64,000 bases of DNA from Paralichthys olivaceus (lineage: Eukaryota; Chordata; Actinopteri; Pleuronectiformes; Paralichthyidae), in the NCBI RefSeq assembly GCF_024713975.1, contig NC_091098.1, positions 26,765,316-26,829,315 of the forward strand. Direction: 5' to 3'. Shown in pieces: positions 47,401 to 59,500 of the stretch. Below the pieces are notes generated by a model, which worked only from the letters and a program-made list of their open reading frames with translations, ran no database searches and was not told where the DNA came from. The stretch's first letter is position 1. Every line of letters starts with the position of its first letter. The position numbers were made by a program, and so were the translations under genes.

Positions 47401-50015
47401 CTTCACCAAACTCAAAGAGGCCTTCAACAGGTCTGTTGACCGGCCGTCTGTGGGCAGAGTAAAATTAGCACATGATCGAAGATATTTGGGTTTTAGTTTC
47501 TTTCTGCTCTTCGCTCTCTAGTCTTTTCTGTCTGTAACTTTGGTTTGTTGTCTTTCTTCTTCAGGTCGGAGGGGAAGCGTCAGGAGGCCGAGGAGAAGCA
47601 GGTGGATTTGGTTCAGGAGAAAAATGACCTGTCTCTGCAGCTCCAAGCTGTGAGTCGCTCGGAAACACACTGAAACATCACAAATCCTCTTTATCATCTC
47701 ACCTTGTGTTTACACAGGAAAAACTGTATTTCAAATATAAATGTTGAAAATTAATTTATACATTTGAGGATGTTTTAGTTTAAAATGATAAAATGATAAA
47801 CCATAACCTGCCTGCAGAGATAAACTCCTGTGTTTAACGACACAATCTGTCTCGTGTCCTGCGTCTCTTGAAGCAGCTGTCGCTGCGCAGTCCTTAAAAA
47901 GTATTTTAATAAATCAAACATCTCAAAATCTTTTTTTATTGATTAATGTCATGTCATAATTTAACAACTCCTTTTATTAGCTGATCTCTTCTTTTTATAT
48001 GTCTGTCCTCCCAGGAGCAAGACAACCTGTTGGATGCAGAGGACCGCTGCAATCAGCTGATTCAGTCCAAAATCTCTTTGGAGTCGAAGCTGAAGGAGAT
48101 GCAGGAGCGTCTGGAGGACGAGGAGGAGTTGACCGCCACACTGACGTCCAAGAAACGCAAGCTGGAGGACGAGGCGACGTCACTGAAGAAAGACGTGGAC
48201 GATCTGGAGATCACCCTGGCTAAAGTGGAGAAGGAGAGACATGGACTGGAGAACAAGGTGCGTCAGGTTGAAGACCCTCCATCTGATGATGTCTGGAGTC
48301 GATCACTTGAACTAATCGTTCCTCTTCTCCTCCAGGTGAAGAACTTGTCCCATGAGATGTGTGTTCTGGACGAATCGATAGCGTCTCTGAGCAGAGAGAA
48401 AGCCGCCCTGCAGGAAGCTCATCAACAGGCTCTGCACGACCTTCAGGCTCAGGAGGACAAGTGTAACATGTTGGTCAAAGCAAAGACTCGACTCGAGCAA
48501 CAAGTGGACAATGTAAGAAAGATTTGACTGTTTTTACTTTGTTCCCAAGTTACAGATTGGAAACCAGAAGTGTCTGCAGTGTCGATATTCCCTAATCTCT
48601 TTCATGATGTTTTAAAATCCTCTTGAGAAGCCATTAGAATCTCCCAGAGGGCCACTGGAACAGCAGATGGTTCAGCGTGTAGGATCTAAAATGTTGGTCA
48701 GAGGTTCCATGAGTTTGTTCTCTGGTTTCTTACAGCTGCTCCCCTCTCTTCCATGCAGGTGGAAGGTTCCTTGGAGCAGGAGAAGAAGGTGCGGATGGAT
48801 CTGGAACGAACCAAAAGGAAGCTGGAGGGGGATCTGAAGCTCTCCATGGATTCTGTGAGGGACCTGGAGAACCAGAAGGAAGACTTGGAGGAGAGACTGA
48901 AAAAGTAACTTCAGTCAACCATTCAGAGAACGTCGAACTTCTGTCTTAGTTTAATTTCTCCACAAGAATTCAACTGATTAACCGAGTGTCTCTCGCTCTT
49001 TTCTTCTCTGTGTCTGTTTCTCTTCACTCCTCCCTAAAGGAAAGACTTCGAGTTGCTCCAGCTTCAGTCTAAAATGGAGGATGAGCAGAGTCTGGTGGCT
49101 CAGCTTCAGAAGAAAGTCAAAGAGCTTCAGGTTGGTTCAGGCAGATCCAGAATAGGATTTTATTTAGTGTCGTCCCTTCTACAGGAGTGTGCTGTGATCA
49201 TTCCCTTAGACTCGCATTGAGGAGCTGGAGGAGGCGCTGGAGGCGGAGCGGGCGTGGCGCTCCAAAGCCGAGCGCCAGAGGAACGACATCGCCAGAGAGC
49301 TGGAGGAGCTGGGAGAGAAACTGGAGGAGGCGGGAGGAGCCTCTGCTGCTCAGATCGCTCTCAACAGGTCAACATTCACATTAATGCTTCACTGATCAAC
49401 ACCTTTGTCTAACAAGGACAAACACTTCACAACATTTGGCGGCTACAGCTCGTTTCTTTTCTCGGAGTTGGTGGAAATGTTTGCCATAAAAACTTGAAAG
49501 CACAGTGATTTGTTGAGCTCCCTCAAGTGAAACTGTGCTTTGAGCTGGACGAATAAGAATCCTGAGGAATTCAGAATCACGCAAATCTTTTCCACTGTTG
49601 CATCGAATCATCTAAACTCATCTGCGACCGCGTGTCAGCGCTAATTAGCTCTGTGTCCAACAGGAAGCGAGAGGCGGATTTCCTGAAGATGCGGCGGGAG
49701 CTGGAGGAGGCGGGGCTTCACCACGAGGCCACGGCCGCCACCCTGAGGAAGAAGCACTCGGACACTGTGGCTGAACTCGGCGAGCAGATCGACAATCTGC
49801 AGAGAACCAAACAGAAACTGGAGAAGGAGAAGACGGAGTTCCGACTGGAGGCCGATGACCTGGCTTCTAACGTGGAGCAGCTGTCCAGAGCCAAGGTAAA
49901 AAAAAAAAAAGGTCAAGGTCACGTGATCAAATGTTTTTGGCCTCTTGAACATTCTCAAGTCTGACTTTATGGAATCTCTTCACATTTTGACCATGTGTGA
50001 AATGTATCATTGTAA

Positions 50016-50079
<64 letters not shown>

Positions 50080-51555
50080 GGAGCCATAGAGAAGATGTGC
50101 AGGGTTTATGAGGACCAGCTGAATGAGAGCAGGAGCAAAGCTGAGGAGCTGCAGAGACAACTGACAGAAGTGTCCAATCAGAAGGCACGAGCGCAAACCG
50201 ATATTGGTAGGACACACACACACACACACACACACTCACACACACACACACACACACACGCAGGGATGGCCAAAGATACATCCAAATGTAATTAAAAATA
50301 AAAAATAAAATACCAAATATGACAAGAAGGTTGAACTCACCCTGACGTTGTTTTTGCAGCTGAATTCAGCCGTCGTCTGGAGGAGCGGGAGGCTATGATT
50401 GGTCAGCTTCAGCGCTCCAAGGCGGGGGTTTGCCAGAACTCCGAAGATATGAAGAGGCAGCTGGAGGAGGAGAACAAAGTAACCATGAGCCGTCATTTCA
50501 CTGCTGAACCACCAGAGAGCGTTTTACTCTCACATCTTAACGAGCTTGTTTCTGTGACTGGTGGTCGTTTGTTAAAGAAGCAGGTTTGTGTTTCAGGCTC
50601 GTGCAGCACTGGCTCACTCCGTGCAGGCGACCCGTCACGACTGCAGCCTCCTCAGGGAGCAGCTGGAGGAGGAGCAGGAGGCCAAGGCTGAACTGCAGAG
50701 GGCGCTGTCTAAAGCCAACAGCCAGGTGGTGCAGTGGAGAGCCAAGTACGAGACAGAGGCCGTGATGAGAATAGAAGAGCTGGAGGAAGCAAAGTAAGAC
50801 CAAGCTGCTGCTCCGTCACTGTTCAGAGACAAGAGTCAATAAAGATGGAGTAACAGCTCCCCAAAGGTGTCTGGACCGCCCCCTGGTGGCTGGATACAGG
50901 TCATGAACCCTGCCTTATTTATGTGTTTTGATTCCAAGATATTTTGACCCCAAACCACCTGTGGGAAAACGTCATGTACACATCAGATATGAACATGCAC
51001 TGATCATGATCCTGCTCCCAGAGGATGAACCCTTTTACCTTCATATTTGCACATACCCTGTATTCTGTATCTTCCCTCCTGTCATTCTATTGATCTTGTT
51101 TGTTGTTTGTAGGAAGAAGTTGGTGATCAAGCTGCAGACCAATGAAGAGGCTGTGGAGGCGTCTCAGGCCAAATGTTCCTCGCTGGAGAAAACCAAACTG
51201 AAGCTGCAGACAGAGATGGAAGACCTGATGGTTGATCTCGAACGCTCCAACGCCGCCACTGTGGTGATGGACAAGAAGCAGCGTAACTTTGACAAGGTTT
51301 GTTGACAACACAACCGATCGAGCTCCACAGTTCAAGAAGGAAACATTTCTGTTGTTTTCTGAATGAGATTTTAATTATCGGCCGTATTATTTTAACCATC
51401 CATGGTAGACTTAACACAAGCTACGAGGTTGTGTTTGATATCAACTGTTTTTTCAGACAAAGGTCATTGAAAGTGATCCTTCACAATAAATGATTAATTT
51501 ATTTCTGGAACCAGAGAACACTCACCGTTCTGTAACCGTTAAATAATGTGGTTCA

Positions 51556-51605
<50 letters not shown>

Positions 51606-54600
51606 TGTTTGACACAGTTGTTGAGCGACTGGAAGCTGAAGTTTGAAGAGTGTCAGGCGGACTTGGAGTCGTCACAGAAAGAGTCTCGCAGTCTGAGCAC
51701 CGAGCTCTTCAAACTGAAGAACTGTTACGAAGAAGCTCTGGACCATCTGGAGACGGTTAAACGAGAAAACAAGAACCTACAAGGTTTGTCTTTGTTATTT
51801 GATGATATAGAAACGGGCTGAGACATCATGATTGACAGCTGAGACTGACTTGTGATTGGTCGAGCGTCTGTATCGGCTGGACTTTGATACCAAGATCACT
51901 ACCGCACAGACTTCTATTCCAAATGATGTCATCGGCTGCATGTCCGTCCTCTGATTGGTCTGCGAAGAGAACAGCTTGGAGCCTGGAAATATTATAAATA
52001 CAAGTTTAGCCACATAAATAAATTTAGATTTCACAAGGTCAGGTCTTGAAATTAGAATCTAGAGAATCTGATGTTAGTGATAAATATTTGTGATTGATGA
52101 TAAACTGATTGAACAACTATGTTGATTCCAGACGAGATCCTTGACCTGACAGACCAGATCAGTCATGGAGGCAAGACCATCCATGAGCTGGAGAGGATGA
52201 AGAAGATCCTGGACGTGGAGAAGAGCGATATCAGAGCAGCTCTGGAGGAGGCAGAGGTAACTGACTAACCAGCTGTAGATATCTAGTAACGCTCCACCAG
52301 CTCGACTGTTAACATCAGTAACTGTTCACCAACCAACTAACCAGGGCAGTCTGGAGCACGAGGAGAGTAAGACACTGAAGGTTCAGATGGAGTTGCAGCA
52401 GGTGAGGACTGAGATCGACCGCAAGATCGCAGAGAAAGACGAAGAAATCGACATCCTCAGGTAAGAAATATACATTATGAACTAACACACTAGCAGAGTA
52501 AAACCGACCAATCAGAGGCTAGAAAACAAAACCACCAACTAACCAGTAAAAGGCCGGACAGATTTATGTCCATCCGTCCATTTATCATCTATACGGCTTA
52601 TACCATTCACACCCACATTTACATCTACAGACACAGGGAGAACATGCACTCCACACAGAAAGAATTCATGATCTGTGACGGTGCAAACCTCTGCACCACC
52701 GTGCCGCCCACAGGTTGAGGTCCCAAATTTAAAACCTTCAAAAAACTTCTGCTGTTTTCCATTAGGCGGAACAACCAGCGTTCCCTGGATACCATGCAGG
52801 CCGGTTTGGAGGCGGAGGTTCGAAGTCGCACTGAGGCCGTTCGTCTGAAGAAGAAGATGGAGTCTGACCTGAATGAGATGGAGGTTCAGCTGGGACATGC
52901 CAACAGACAGGCGGCCGAGAGCCAAAGGATCATCCGACACCTGCAGACGCAGGTAATTGCAAATTAAGCTCAAACTAAATATTGAAGGTTTGTGATTCTT
53001 AAGCAGCTGGTATTGTCTTTAATTCAGCTTTGGCTTTAACAGACAGGCTGGGGCTAGCTGGTTAGCATGCTAACTTCGGTAAAAGCAAAGACGTGGCAAC
53101 CGGCAACAAGTGCTAATGTTAGCTATGTAGCGAGAGAAAAACTTTCAAAAACCTTTAAATCCACCCATTGTCTTCCGTTTATCTGGGCTCGGGTCGTGAA
53201 GGTAGTCGGCCCAGTGGGGACATCCAAAGGAGTGGTTCTTCTCCAAACTCTTATATTTAATTATTTTAAATATGTGTGTTCCAGGTTAAAGAGCACCAGG
53301 TGGACCTGGAGGACAAAGTCCATTTGACCAATCAGCTGAAAGAACAGATCGTCCTGTTGGAGCGACGCTGTTCTCTGATGACGGCGGAGGAGGAGGAGCT
53401 CCGCATGGTCCTTGAGCAGACTGATCGCGCCCGCAAGATGGCTGAACACGAGTTGGTGGAGATCGTAGAGAGAGTGAACCTGCTCTCCGCACAGGTGAGA
53501 TTCATGCTGCCAATCTCCATTAATGCCACATCCCCTGAGGTGTGGTCGGATCTGACTGATCATCGATTAACTCGTCGATTAACTCACAGACTGATCGATC
53601 GGTGACTGATTTCATGTTGGCTTCCTGTTCCTTGTAGAACTCAGGTCTGATGAACCACAGGAAGAAGATGGAGTCTGAATTGTCTCTGCTGACAGGAGAG
53701 GTGGAAGAGGCCATACAGGAGAGGCGCAGCACCGAAGAGAAAGCAAAGAAGGCCATCACTGATGTCAGTCCTGACTCATGACCTCCGACCTTTTACTTCT
53801 GACCAAACTAAAACAAACACAATCCTATTTTCTGGCTCCAGCTGCTGTTTATTCCTGTGGTTTCTTGTCGTCTCTTTTCTTCTTGCTGGAAAGTTGTTAA
53901 GTCGCACAGATCCACAGTCCTGCTGCTGTAGAGAATTCTGGGAATGTATGTATATATGTATTTATACATTATATAGATATGCTGTTTATGTATGTTCCTC
54001 CAGGCAGCTCTGATGGCGGAGGAGCTGAAGAAGGAGCAGGACAGCAGCGGCATGTTGGAGAGAATGAAGAAGAACATGGAGTCGACAGTGAAAGGTACAG
54101 AAATGACACAAACGCTGGTAATGACCGTTAAACACATGAGGGCGCTGGTTCATACAAAAAGTCACCTGATGTTCCTGAAGATGACAGATTTGTGTTTGAC
54201 AGAACTGCAGGTGAAACTGGATGAGACGGAGCAGATGGCGCTGAAGGGAGGAAAAAAACAGCTTCACAAACTGGAGACGAGGGTGAGTGAAACCGACCCG
54301 ACGGCTGTTTCTGTCATTTTCCAAAAAGTTTTCATGTCTGTCAGCTTTGAGGAGTGATTGACAGCTAGAATGTCTAATGGTTGAAGGTGGCAGGCGGGCG
54401 TGTAGTGTCTGCTCCTCCAAATATGGTAACTTGTGGTTTTAAAAAACCAAGATGGCGCTGAACAAAGTGTCAAACTGAGGCTTCAGAACAGCAGCTCACA
54501 AACGGTGGATGACGTCACAGTGGAGACTCTTAGCAGCTAACAGCTAACAGCTGTAAACAGGGTGAGTAAATGAAGTGATCTGTGTGTTTGCAGGTGAGGG

Positions 54601-55285
54601 AGCTGCAGACGGAGCTGATGGTGGAGCAGAAGAAGAGTGATGATTATCAGAAAGGAGTCCGTCGCTACGAGAGAAGAGTCAAAGAGCTGACGTACCAGGT
54701 TCGATCCCCTCTCTTCATCATCACAGCTGCTGCCTCCCTCCTCGTCGTACAGACCTTCTGTCGGTTCTGTGGTTTTTATTTGGTTCTCTCTGTGTTCCTG
54801 CAGTCGGAGGAGGACAGGAAGACTCTGCTCAGGATGCAGGAGCTGGTCGAGAAGCTCCAGACCAAAGTCAAGAGCTGCAAGAGACAAGCTGAGAACGCTG
54901 TGCGCACTTTTACCATAATGTCCTCATGTCAAGAGTGAAACAACAAAATAAAAACACGAGGCAGAGCTGATTGTGAGTTTGAAGTTTTGACTGTTAATCC
55001 CAGCTGCTGTGGCTCTGTTTGTCCACCAGGAGGAGCAGGTGAGCGGGAGCGCAGTGCGTTTCAGGAAAATCCAACACGAGCTGGACGACGCGGAGGAGAG
55101 AGCTGATATGGCAGAGACGACAGTAAACAAGCTGCGCATTCGAACCCGTGAACAGACCACCAAGGTCACCGTGGTGAGCTGCACACGCAGTCATTTCATT
55201 TTGTAGCTTGAAGAAAACGCTTTGCGTCCACATCCAGTAAAAGTTGAGTGTTATCTGCTTTGTTTCTCTGCAGATCGCTGAATGA
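40671..55285 (+). CDS. myh7b: sarcomeric myosin heavy chain, MYH7B type, complete
   Basis: Forty-five exons join in phase to 1936 residues: 40671-40770, 40871-40974, 41231-41374, 41489-41645, 41804-41831, 42082-42175, 42292-42384, 42469-42532, 42828-42926, 43057-43160, 43242-43380, 43638-43756, 43833-43982, 44603-44773, 44864-45043, 45542-45674, 45840-45916, 46130-46217, 46527-46644, 46775-46898, 46986-47122, 47260-47430, 47565-47649, 48015-48257, 48336-48512, 48759-48904, 49040-49130, 49210-49367, 49664-49895, 50080-50206, 50360-50478, 50597-50793, 51113-51296, 51618-51783, 52132-52256, 52345-52460, 52766-52952, 53285-53494, 53638-53763, 54004-54094, 54203-54282, 54594-54698, 54804-54899, 55030-55173, 55274-55285. 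Head: P-loop GESGAGKT, switch I NDNSSRFGKF, switch [11 protein letters not shown]; loop 2 [20 protein letters not shown]; then IQ region and a long coiled-coil rod ending [20 protein letters not shown] and a 3-residue last exon. [20 protein letters not shown] and [11 protein letters not shown] match MYH7B rather than MYH6/7. It is a thick-filament motor of slow/cardiac-type muscle. No frameshift or in-frame stop was found. Confidence 0.93.
41432..41482. repeat. (TG)n before the myh7b exon 4 acceptor
   Basis: The run ends about 6 nt before the acceptor GTGCAG at 41488. Confidence 0.9.
42955..43025 (+). mobile_element. dispersed short repeat with a CTCF-like core, copy C
   Basis: It lies within myh7b intron 9. 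CCACCAGGGGGCG is at 42988-43000, preceded by 'gggtttatgatctgtactga', as in copy A. Confidence 0.6.
50018..50262. repeat. (TG)n before and (CA)n after myh7b exon 30
   Basis: (TG)n at 50018-50077 runs into the exon 30 acceptor (50079); (CA)n at 50213-50260 starts 7 nt after the exon 30 donor (50207). The two runs flank a 127-nt exon and are complementary, so they could pair across the exon. Confidence 0.92.
50860..50935 (-). mobile_element. dispersed short repeat with a CTCF-like core, copy D (reverse)
   Basis: CGCCCCCTGGTGG at 50877-50889 is the reverse complement of the core, followed by 'ctggatacaggtcatgaacc'. It lies in myh7b intron 32. Confidence 0.55.
52557..52722 (+). mobile_element. 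decayed dispersed teleost repeat in myh7b intron 36
   Basis: The sequence contains 'ccatccgtccatttatcatc', 'cagggagaacatgcactcca' and 'ctgcaccaccgtgccgccca', three landmarks of a repeat widespread in fish genomes as I remember it. A fragment of what looks like its other part, 'cattgtcttccgtttatctg', is at 53165-53184 in intron 37. The class is not assigned. Confidence 0.5.
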
Positions 55286-55862
55286 AGCTGCTCTGACTCT
55301 TCAGACGCCATCGGTGTGTTTCTGGTGTTCGTGGCGTCTCTGATGATTGATTGCTGTGTTTTGACGTGTTTGTGTTGTATAATCCAGGATCCCGACTTCA
55401 ATCTGCATCATCTACTGTTTGCATCCATATCCGTCGGTTTCTACGATTCTCCACTGCGGAGCATTTGAGTGAGCTGATTTGTACAGGAAGTGTCGAAGGC
55501 AGTGAGAACGTGATCAGCAGCCGAGTCTCGCTTACGGGTTTGTTGGGCAACGAAAGGTTTCAGCAGTGAGTTCACGCAGCTACAGATAAAGAACACGTGT
55601 CAGTCCGACCCGATGACTGTATATAAAGACAATATGACACCTCCCAAAAATTAAGTCAAACCATCTCGATCGCCCCCTGGTGGCAGGCTGCAATATAGGT
55701 CAAAGATGGTTTTGAAGGCTTCACCAGCACAAGATGGTAACGCCCATTGGCTTAATTTCTGTTTAACAGGAGGAAGTGATCATGTATAAACATCGATTTT
55801 CTTTATATAGTCATTGATCGTGTATATGTACAGTCATTGATCAGCTGTTTGTACAGTCATTG

Positions 55863-55907
<45 letters not shown>

Positions 55908-57655
55908 ATTGAATGTATATATGCAGTCATTGATTGTATGTATATACAGTCTTAGGTCAGGCCCTGTTCAAACCTGGTATCAACATAATTCTCAGGTGAT
56001 CTTTTTATCAGTTTTTTCTGTTATGCCAAATATTTACCTTGTTTTTAACCGACGTGAAGCTGCAGTGAATTAAATAATAAGAATAAGAAGACATCAACAC
56101 AGATTCGTGTTTTCCAGTCAAACCAAATCACCCACGGTGTTTGCTGCCCTTGTGATTTCTCTCTGTGATTTTAGAAAGTTTCAGACGTCATCAATAAAGA
56201 CGACAAACCGAACTTCCTCTTTCACAGAGGTTGTCAGGAGGCGTGTGGTCTGAGGGATCAAATCTCAGTGAGTTAGCAACTTGTGGTTAAATAACCCGAG
56301 ACACAAACTGAAATAAAGCACCTTTAAATCTGCGTTAAAGGTGGGGTTGGTCATTTGCTTCTTATTTGTTTAAATCCTCATCAGGATCCAATAGCATCAA
56401 AACGTAAATAAAAACAGTAAATGTGCGTCATTCAAACCAAATAAAATTATTTTGTCATTACCTGTCAGTCGCTAACCGAAGAAGTTTGTGAGCGAGTCAC
56501 GGAAAAGTTGTTTCCTAGCTTCAGGCAGTGGGCGATCCTGTGTTCTGGGGGCGGAGCTTTGATGAGAGGGGAGGGGGTTGTCGGTGAAACCTTCCGTTGC
56601 TTTGCTCGGATTTCCAACCCCAGCTTGTTGTCACGTCAACAGTGAAGCAGATTATTCTGTTAGAAGGTCTGTGTTGAACACACCGAGATCTAATCTGTAG
56701 CTTTCTGAAGGTTTTTAGCCTCTTTTAGCTTTTAGCTTCACGTTGACCGAATGTTAAACTGCCAATAGACAACCGCAGGCAGCTGGAATAAAGAATGAAT
56801 GAGATGAGACGAGACGAGCAGACAGTCAGAGCAGCTGGAGAGAGAATCTGATGTTTCCTCCAGGAGGTGGAAACCAAACACTGAGAAAAAAGAGAGGAAG
56901 CACCACAAAGTTTCTCTGTGACGACTGGATGTGAACGTCTAAGATTGTTACTAACAACTTCTTTAGAAACTCTGAGTACATCAGAACTGAATCTGTTTTC
57001 AGTCGGTACATCTGACCTGAATATTGACGTGTGGGTTTTAACTGTGTAGTAAAGACAAAATAAAAAGTTGGTGTTTGACGTCTTGAGCTTCATTGTGTAA
57101 AACACAGAACATCACCACCCGAGTGACACACGAAGCATCATCTCTGCTCCACCTTTTGTTTACGTCAGATTTAGTCAGTGAAGCCACATTTGACTATTAA
57201 TTAAATAATGTTCTCAACTCCACACTTTGGAATAAATAAAGAGAGAAACTCTGTGCCCATCGCTTACAGTTTAAATCTCTGACATATGTCTGACAGAGTA
57301 CCTGGAACTTGTAGTCCTGGAAACTAAAGGTTTAATCATTTAATTTAATTATCACCCCCCCCCCCCCCTCAAGGTTCCTGTTCTCTCTGAAAGCACGACT
57401 GACCTCAGATCAGGAAGCTTTTTAGAGCAGTAAAACATTTATTTCGACCTGAGTTCCTCCAAAGGTTCCTGGGTAAAGTTCCTCTATTTGAATCACAGCT
57501 CTATACAGACGTTTGGATGGAATCAGACGTAATGTTACAAAGAGGGGCGGGGGAGGGGCGGGGGAGGTGCAGTGACGTAAGAACACGTTTCTCTTTACAC
57601 CAGCGTTCGTTAAGACTCAACAGAGTTTAAAGAGAAACAGGTTCAGTTTGGCATT
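55286..57655 (+). other. myh7b 3' UTR and spacer between convergent myh7b and sulf2
   Basis: AATAAA occurs at 56193-56198 and 56312-56317; either could end the myh7b transcript. An (AT)n run lies at 55866-55904, a poly-C tract at 57355-57369, and a CTCF-like repeat copy at 55615-55760. A segment 56335-56620 with 'taaaggtggggttggtcatt' may be another dispersed repeat. No gene was recognised. Confidence 0.45.
55615..55760 (-). mobile_element. dispersed short repeat with a CTCF-like core, copy E (reverse)
   Basis: 'cctcccaaaaattaagtcaa' is followed by CGCCCCCTGGTGG at 55671-55683 and 'caggctgcaatataggtcaa'. It is longer than copies A to C and defines the part of the repeat beyond the core. Confidence 0.6.
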
Positions 57656-57826
57656 CAACACTTTATTCACAAACTATAACCAATCACTGTCCCCACAGGT
57701 CAGCGGGTGAATGTACAGGTGTGTTAGATCAGTATCACTGGCTGCATCATCAAGTGTCACCATGAACCCTCCACAGGTCCGTTCATCCCTCCATCCTCCA
57801 ATCAAAGTGCTCAGCAGTTTGTCCTT

Positions 57827-57874
<48 letters not shown>

Positions 57875-58709
57875 AAGTCGGTCCAGTCTCACTTGGCCGG
57901 TTCGAGTGCTCATCTTTAAAAAAAACAAAAAAAAACACACCTAAACATTTACAAATACATTCAAACACAACCAGGAGGTTTTTCCTAGATAGTTGTTAGA
58001 CAGCAAATAGCACCGCAGAGCGAAATACATCTGAGGTTAGAATATAAAACTCTACAGACAGACAGCAGACGGGTTAGCTGCATTCTCACAGGAAGGAGGA
58101 ATCACGCTCAAACACTTCTACACTCAGAAAAATACACAATGTTGTGATGACAGCTGTGCGGTGTTGTGTTTCTTCTCCCTGTGGATCAACAACGAGTTCT
58201 GGAGGGATTCAATCGTAGAAAACATCAAGTGAAACAATAACAAATGTGAGATTTTGCATCTGAAGGGTGAGAAACTGTCAAATCAACCGTAGAATAGAAA
58301 CACAACAGAAGAGGAAGTTAACCACGAGACGGGTCAACATCCCATAATAAGGTTGTTTTTCCAGATGCATAAAACCAAAGAATGACATCGACACCACAAA
58401 CCATCTCCAACAATAATATTCGTTTCTGTAACCATGACGTCAGCATTGTTCTCAAACACTAAACCGAAAACTTTCATGTGGATCCGTTCACACGTTTCTC
58501 CGCGTGATCAGATTTCACTTCCTCCACAAATGATTCATGTTTTGAACCAGCAGGAGGCAGCAGTGCACTTCCTGGATCGAGTCTGTATTGAAATTAAAAC
58601 GCAGCCTGGGTCGATTCCTTCACGTTCTCCAGACCCGAGATCTTAGAAGCATCTTTTTCAATTTCAGACATTGTGAACGTTTCATGTGATTCAAGAAAGT
58701 GAATAAGAA

Positions 58710-59020
58710 CCATTAGTCACCAGCTCGTCCCGCCCCTTACTAATGTTGCCTAGCAACAGAGCTGAATTTGGACGCAATGAGAAGTTTTAGTGCCCGTTGG
58801 TCTTTTAACGTGTAGCGCTCACTTAAATTGAAGCCTGATACTTAAGGATCGGACGTCTCCTCGTTTGTTACCCGTTTGAATAAAACCGGTTTGTCCCTGA
58901 AGCACAATGAATCCTGGGATAGTTCAACAAGATTCACCTGTTGGAGCCTTTTCTCTTTCTGGGGACGAATGGAGGAAGTGGAAGGAGCCTTCAGAATGTT
59001 CGAGTCTCGTCCCTGTGACG
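58710..59020. mobile_element. MITE-like element, copy 3 (decayed)
   Basis: It shares 'caccagctcgtcccgcccc', GTTGCCTAGCAAC (58745-58757) and 'ctgaagcacaatgaatcctg' with copy 1 in abt1 intron 2. The terminal repeats are lost. Confidence 0.6.
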
Positions 59021-59264
59021 TAATCAACTTTCGTTAACAGAGCTCATGCTAACGTGCCATGCTAGCTGTCCACGCAAAGCCAAAGAGAAGGAGACAGAAA
59101 ATGAACTCCAGGTCCTCGTGATGTTCGACGTCAGACGGGATCTGAATTTGTTTCTACGGCAACTCAACCGAAGCAACGGAACCAAAACAGTTTAGCAACA
59201 ATGACATCACCACGTTCAACCGGACGAGCAGCATCGCGGTAAAGTCTGTGTTGCTGCGTTAAAG

Positions 59265-59500
59265 GAAACAACCATAGATACAAAGATGGACGACATGACA
59301 GCTCCCAAAAGTGAAGCCAAATCATCTAGATCACCCCCTGGTGGCTGGCTGCAGAATAGGTAAAAAAAACTCTGCCTCCTCCATATTAGCAGGTTGGACA
59401 TGGACCAAACTAAAAAGTCTAAATCTTTGCACTTTATTTGTTTTGGCTCAGTTTTTTTACAAAATGGAGTAGGTGTCGTCCATCTTTATTTACAGTCTAC
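59265..59500 (-). mobile_element. dispersed short repeat with a CTCF-like core, copy F (reverse)
   Basis: 'gacagctcccaaaagtgaag', then CACCCCCTGGTGG at 59332-59344, then 'ctggctgcagaataggtaaa' and 'tgcctcctccatattagcag'. The segment 'gtcgtccatctttatttaca' recurs at 59476-59495, and a fragment of the family is at 61370-61425. Confidence 0.6.

Noticed and set aside
47072-47521. Continuous open frame through myh7b exons 21-22 and the intron between
   Set aside because: The myosin sequence requires removal of 47123-47259 (AG|GTCAAT to ATCAG|A). The open intron is chance, and reading through it shifts away from the family sequence.
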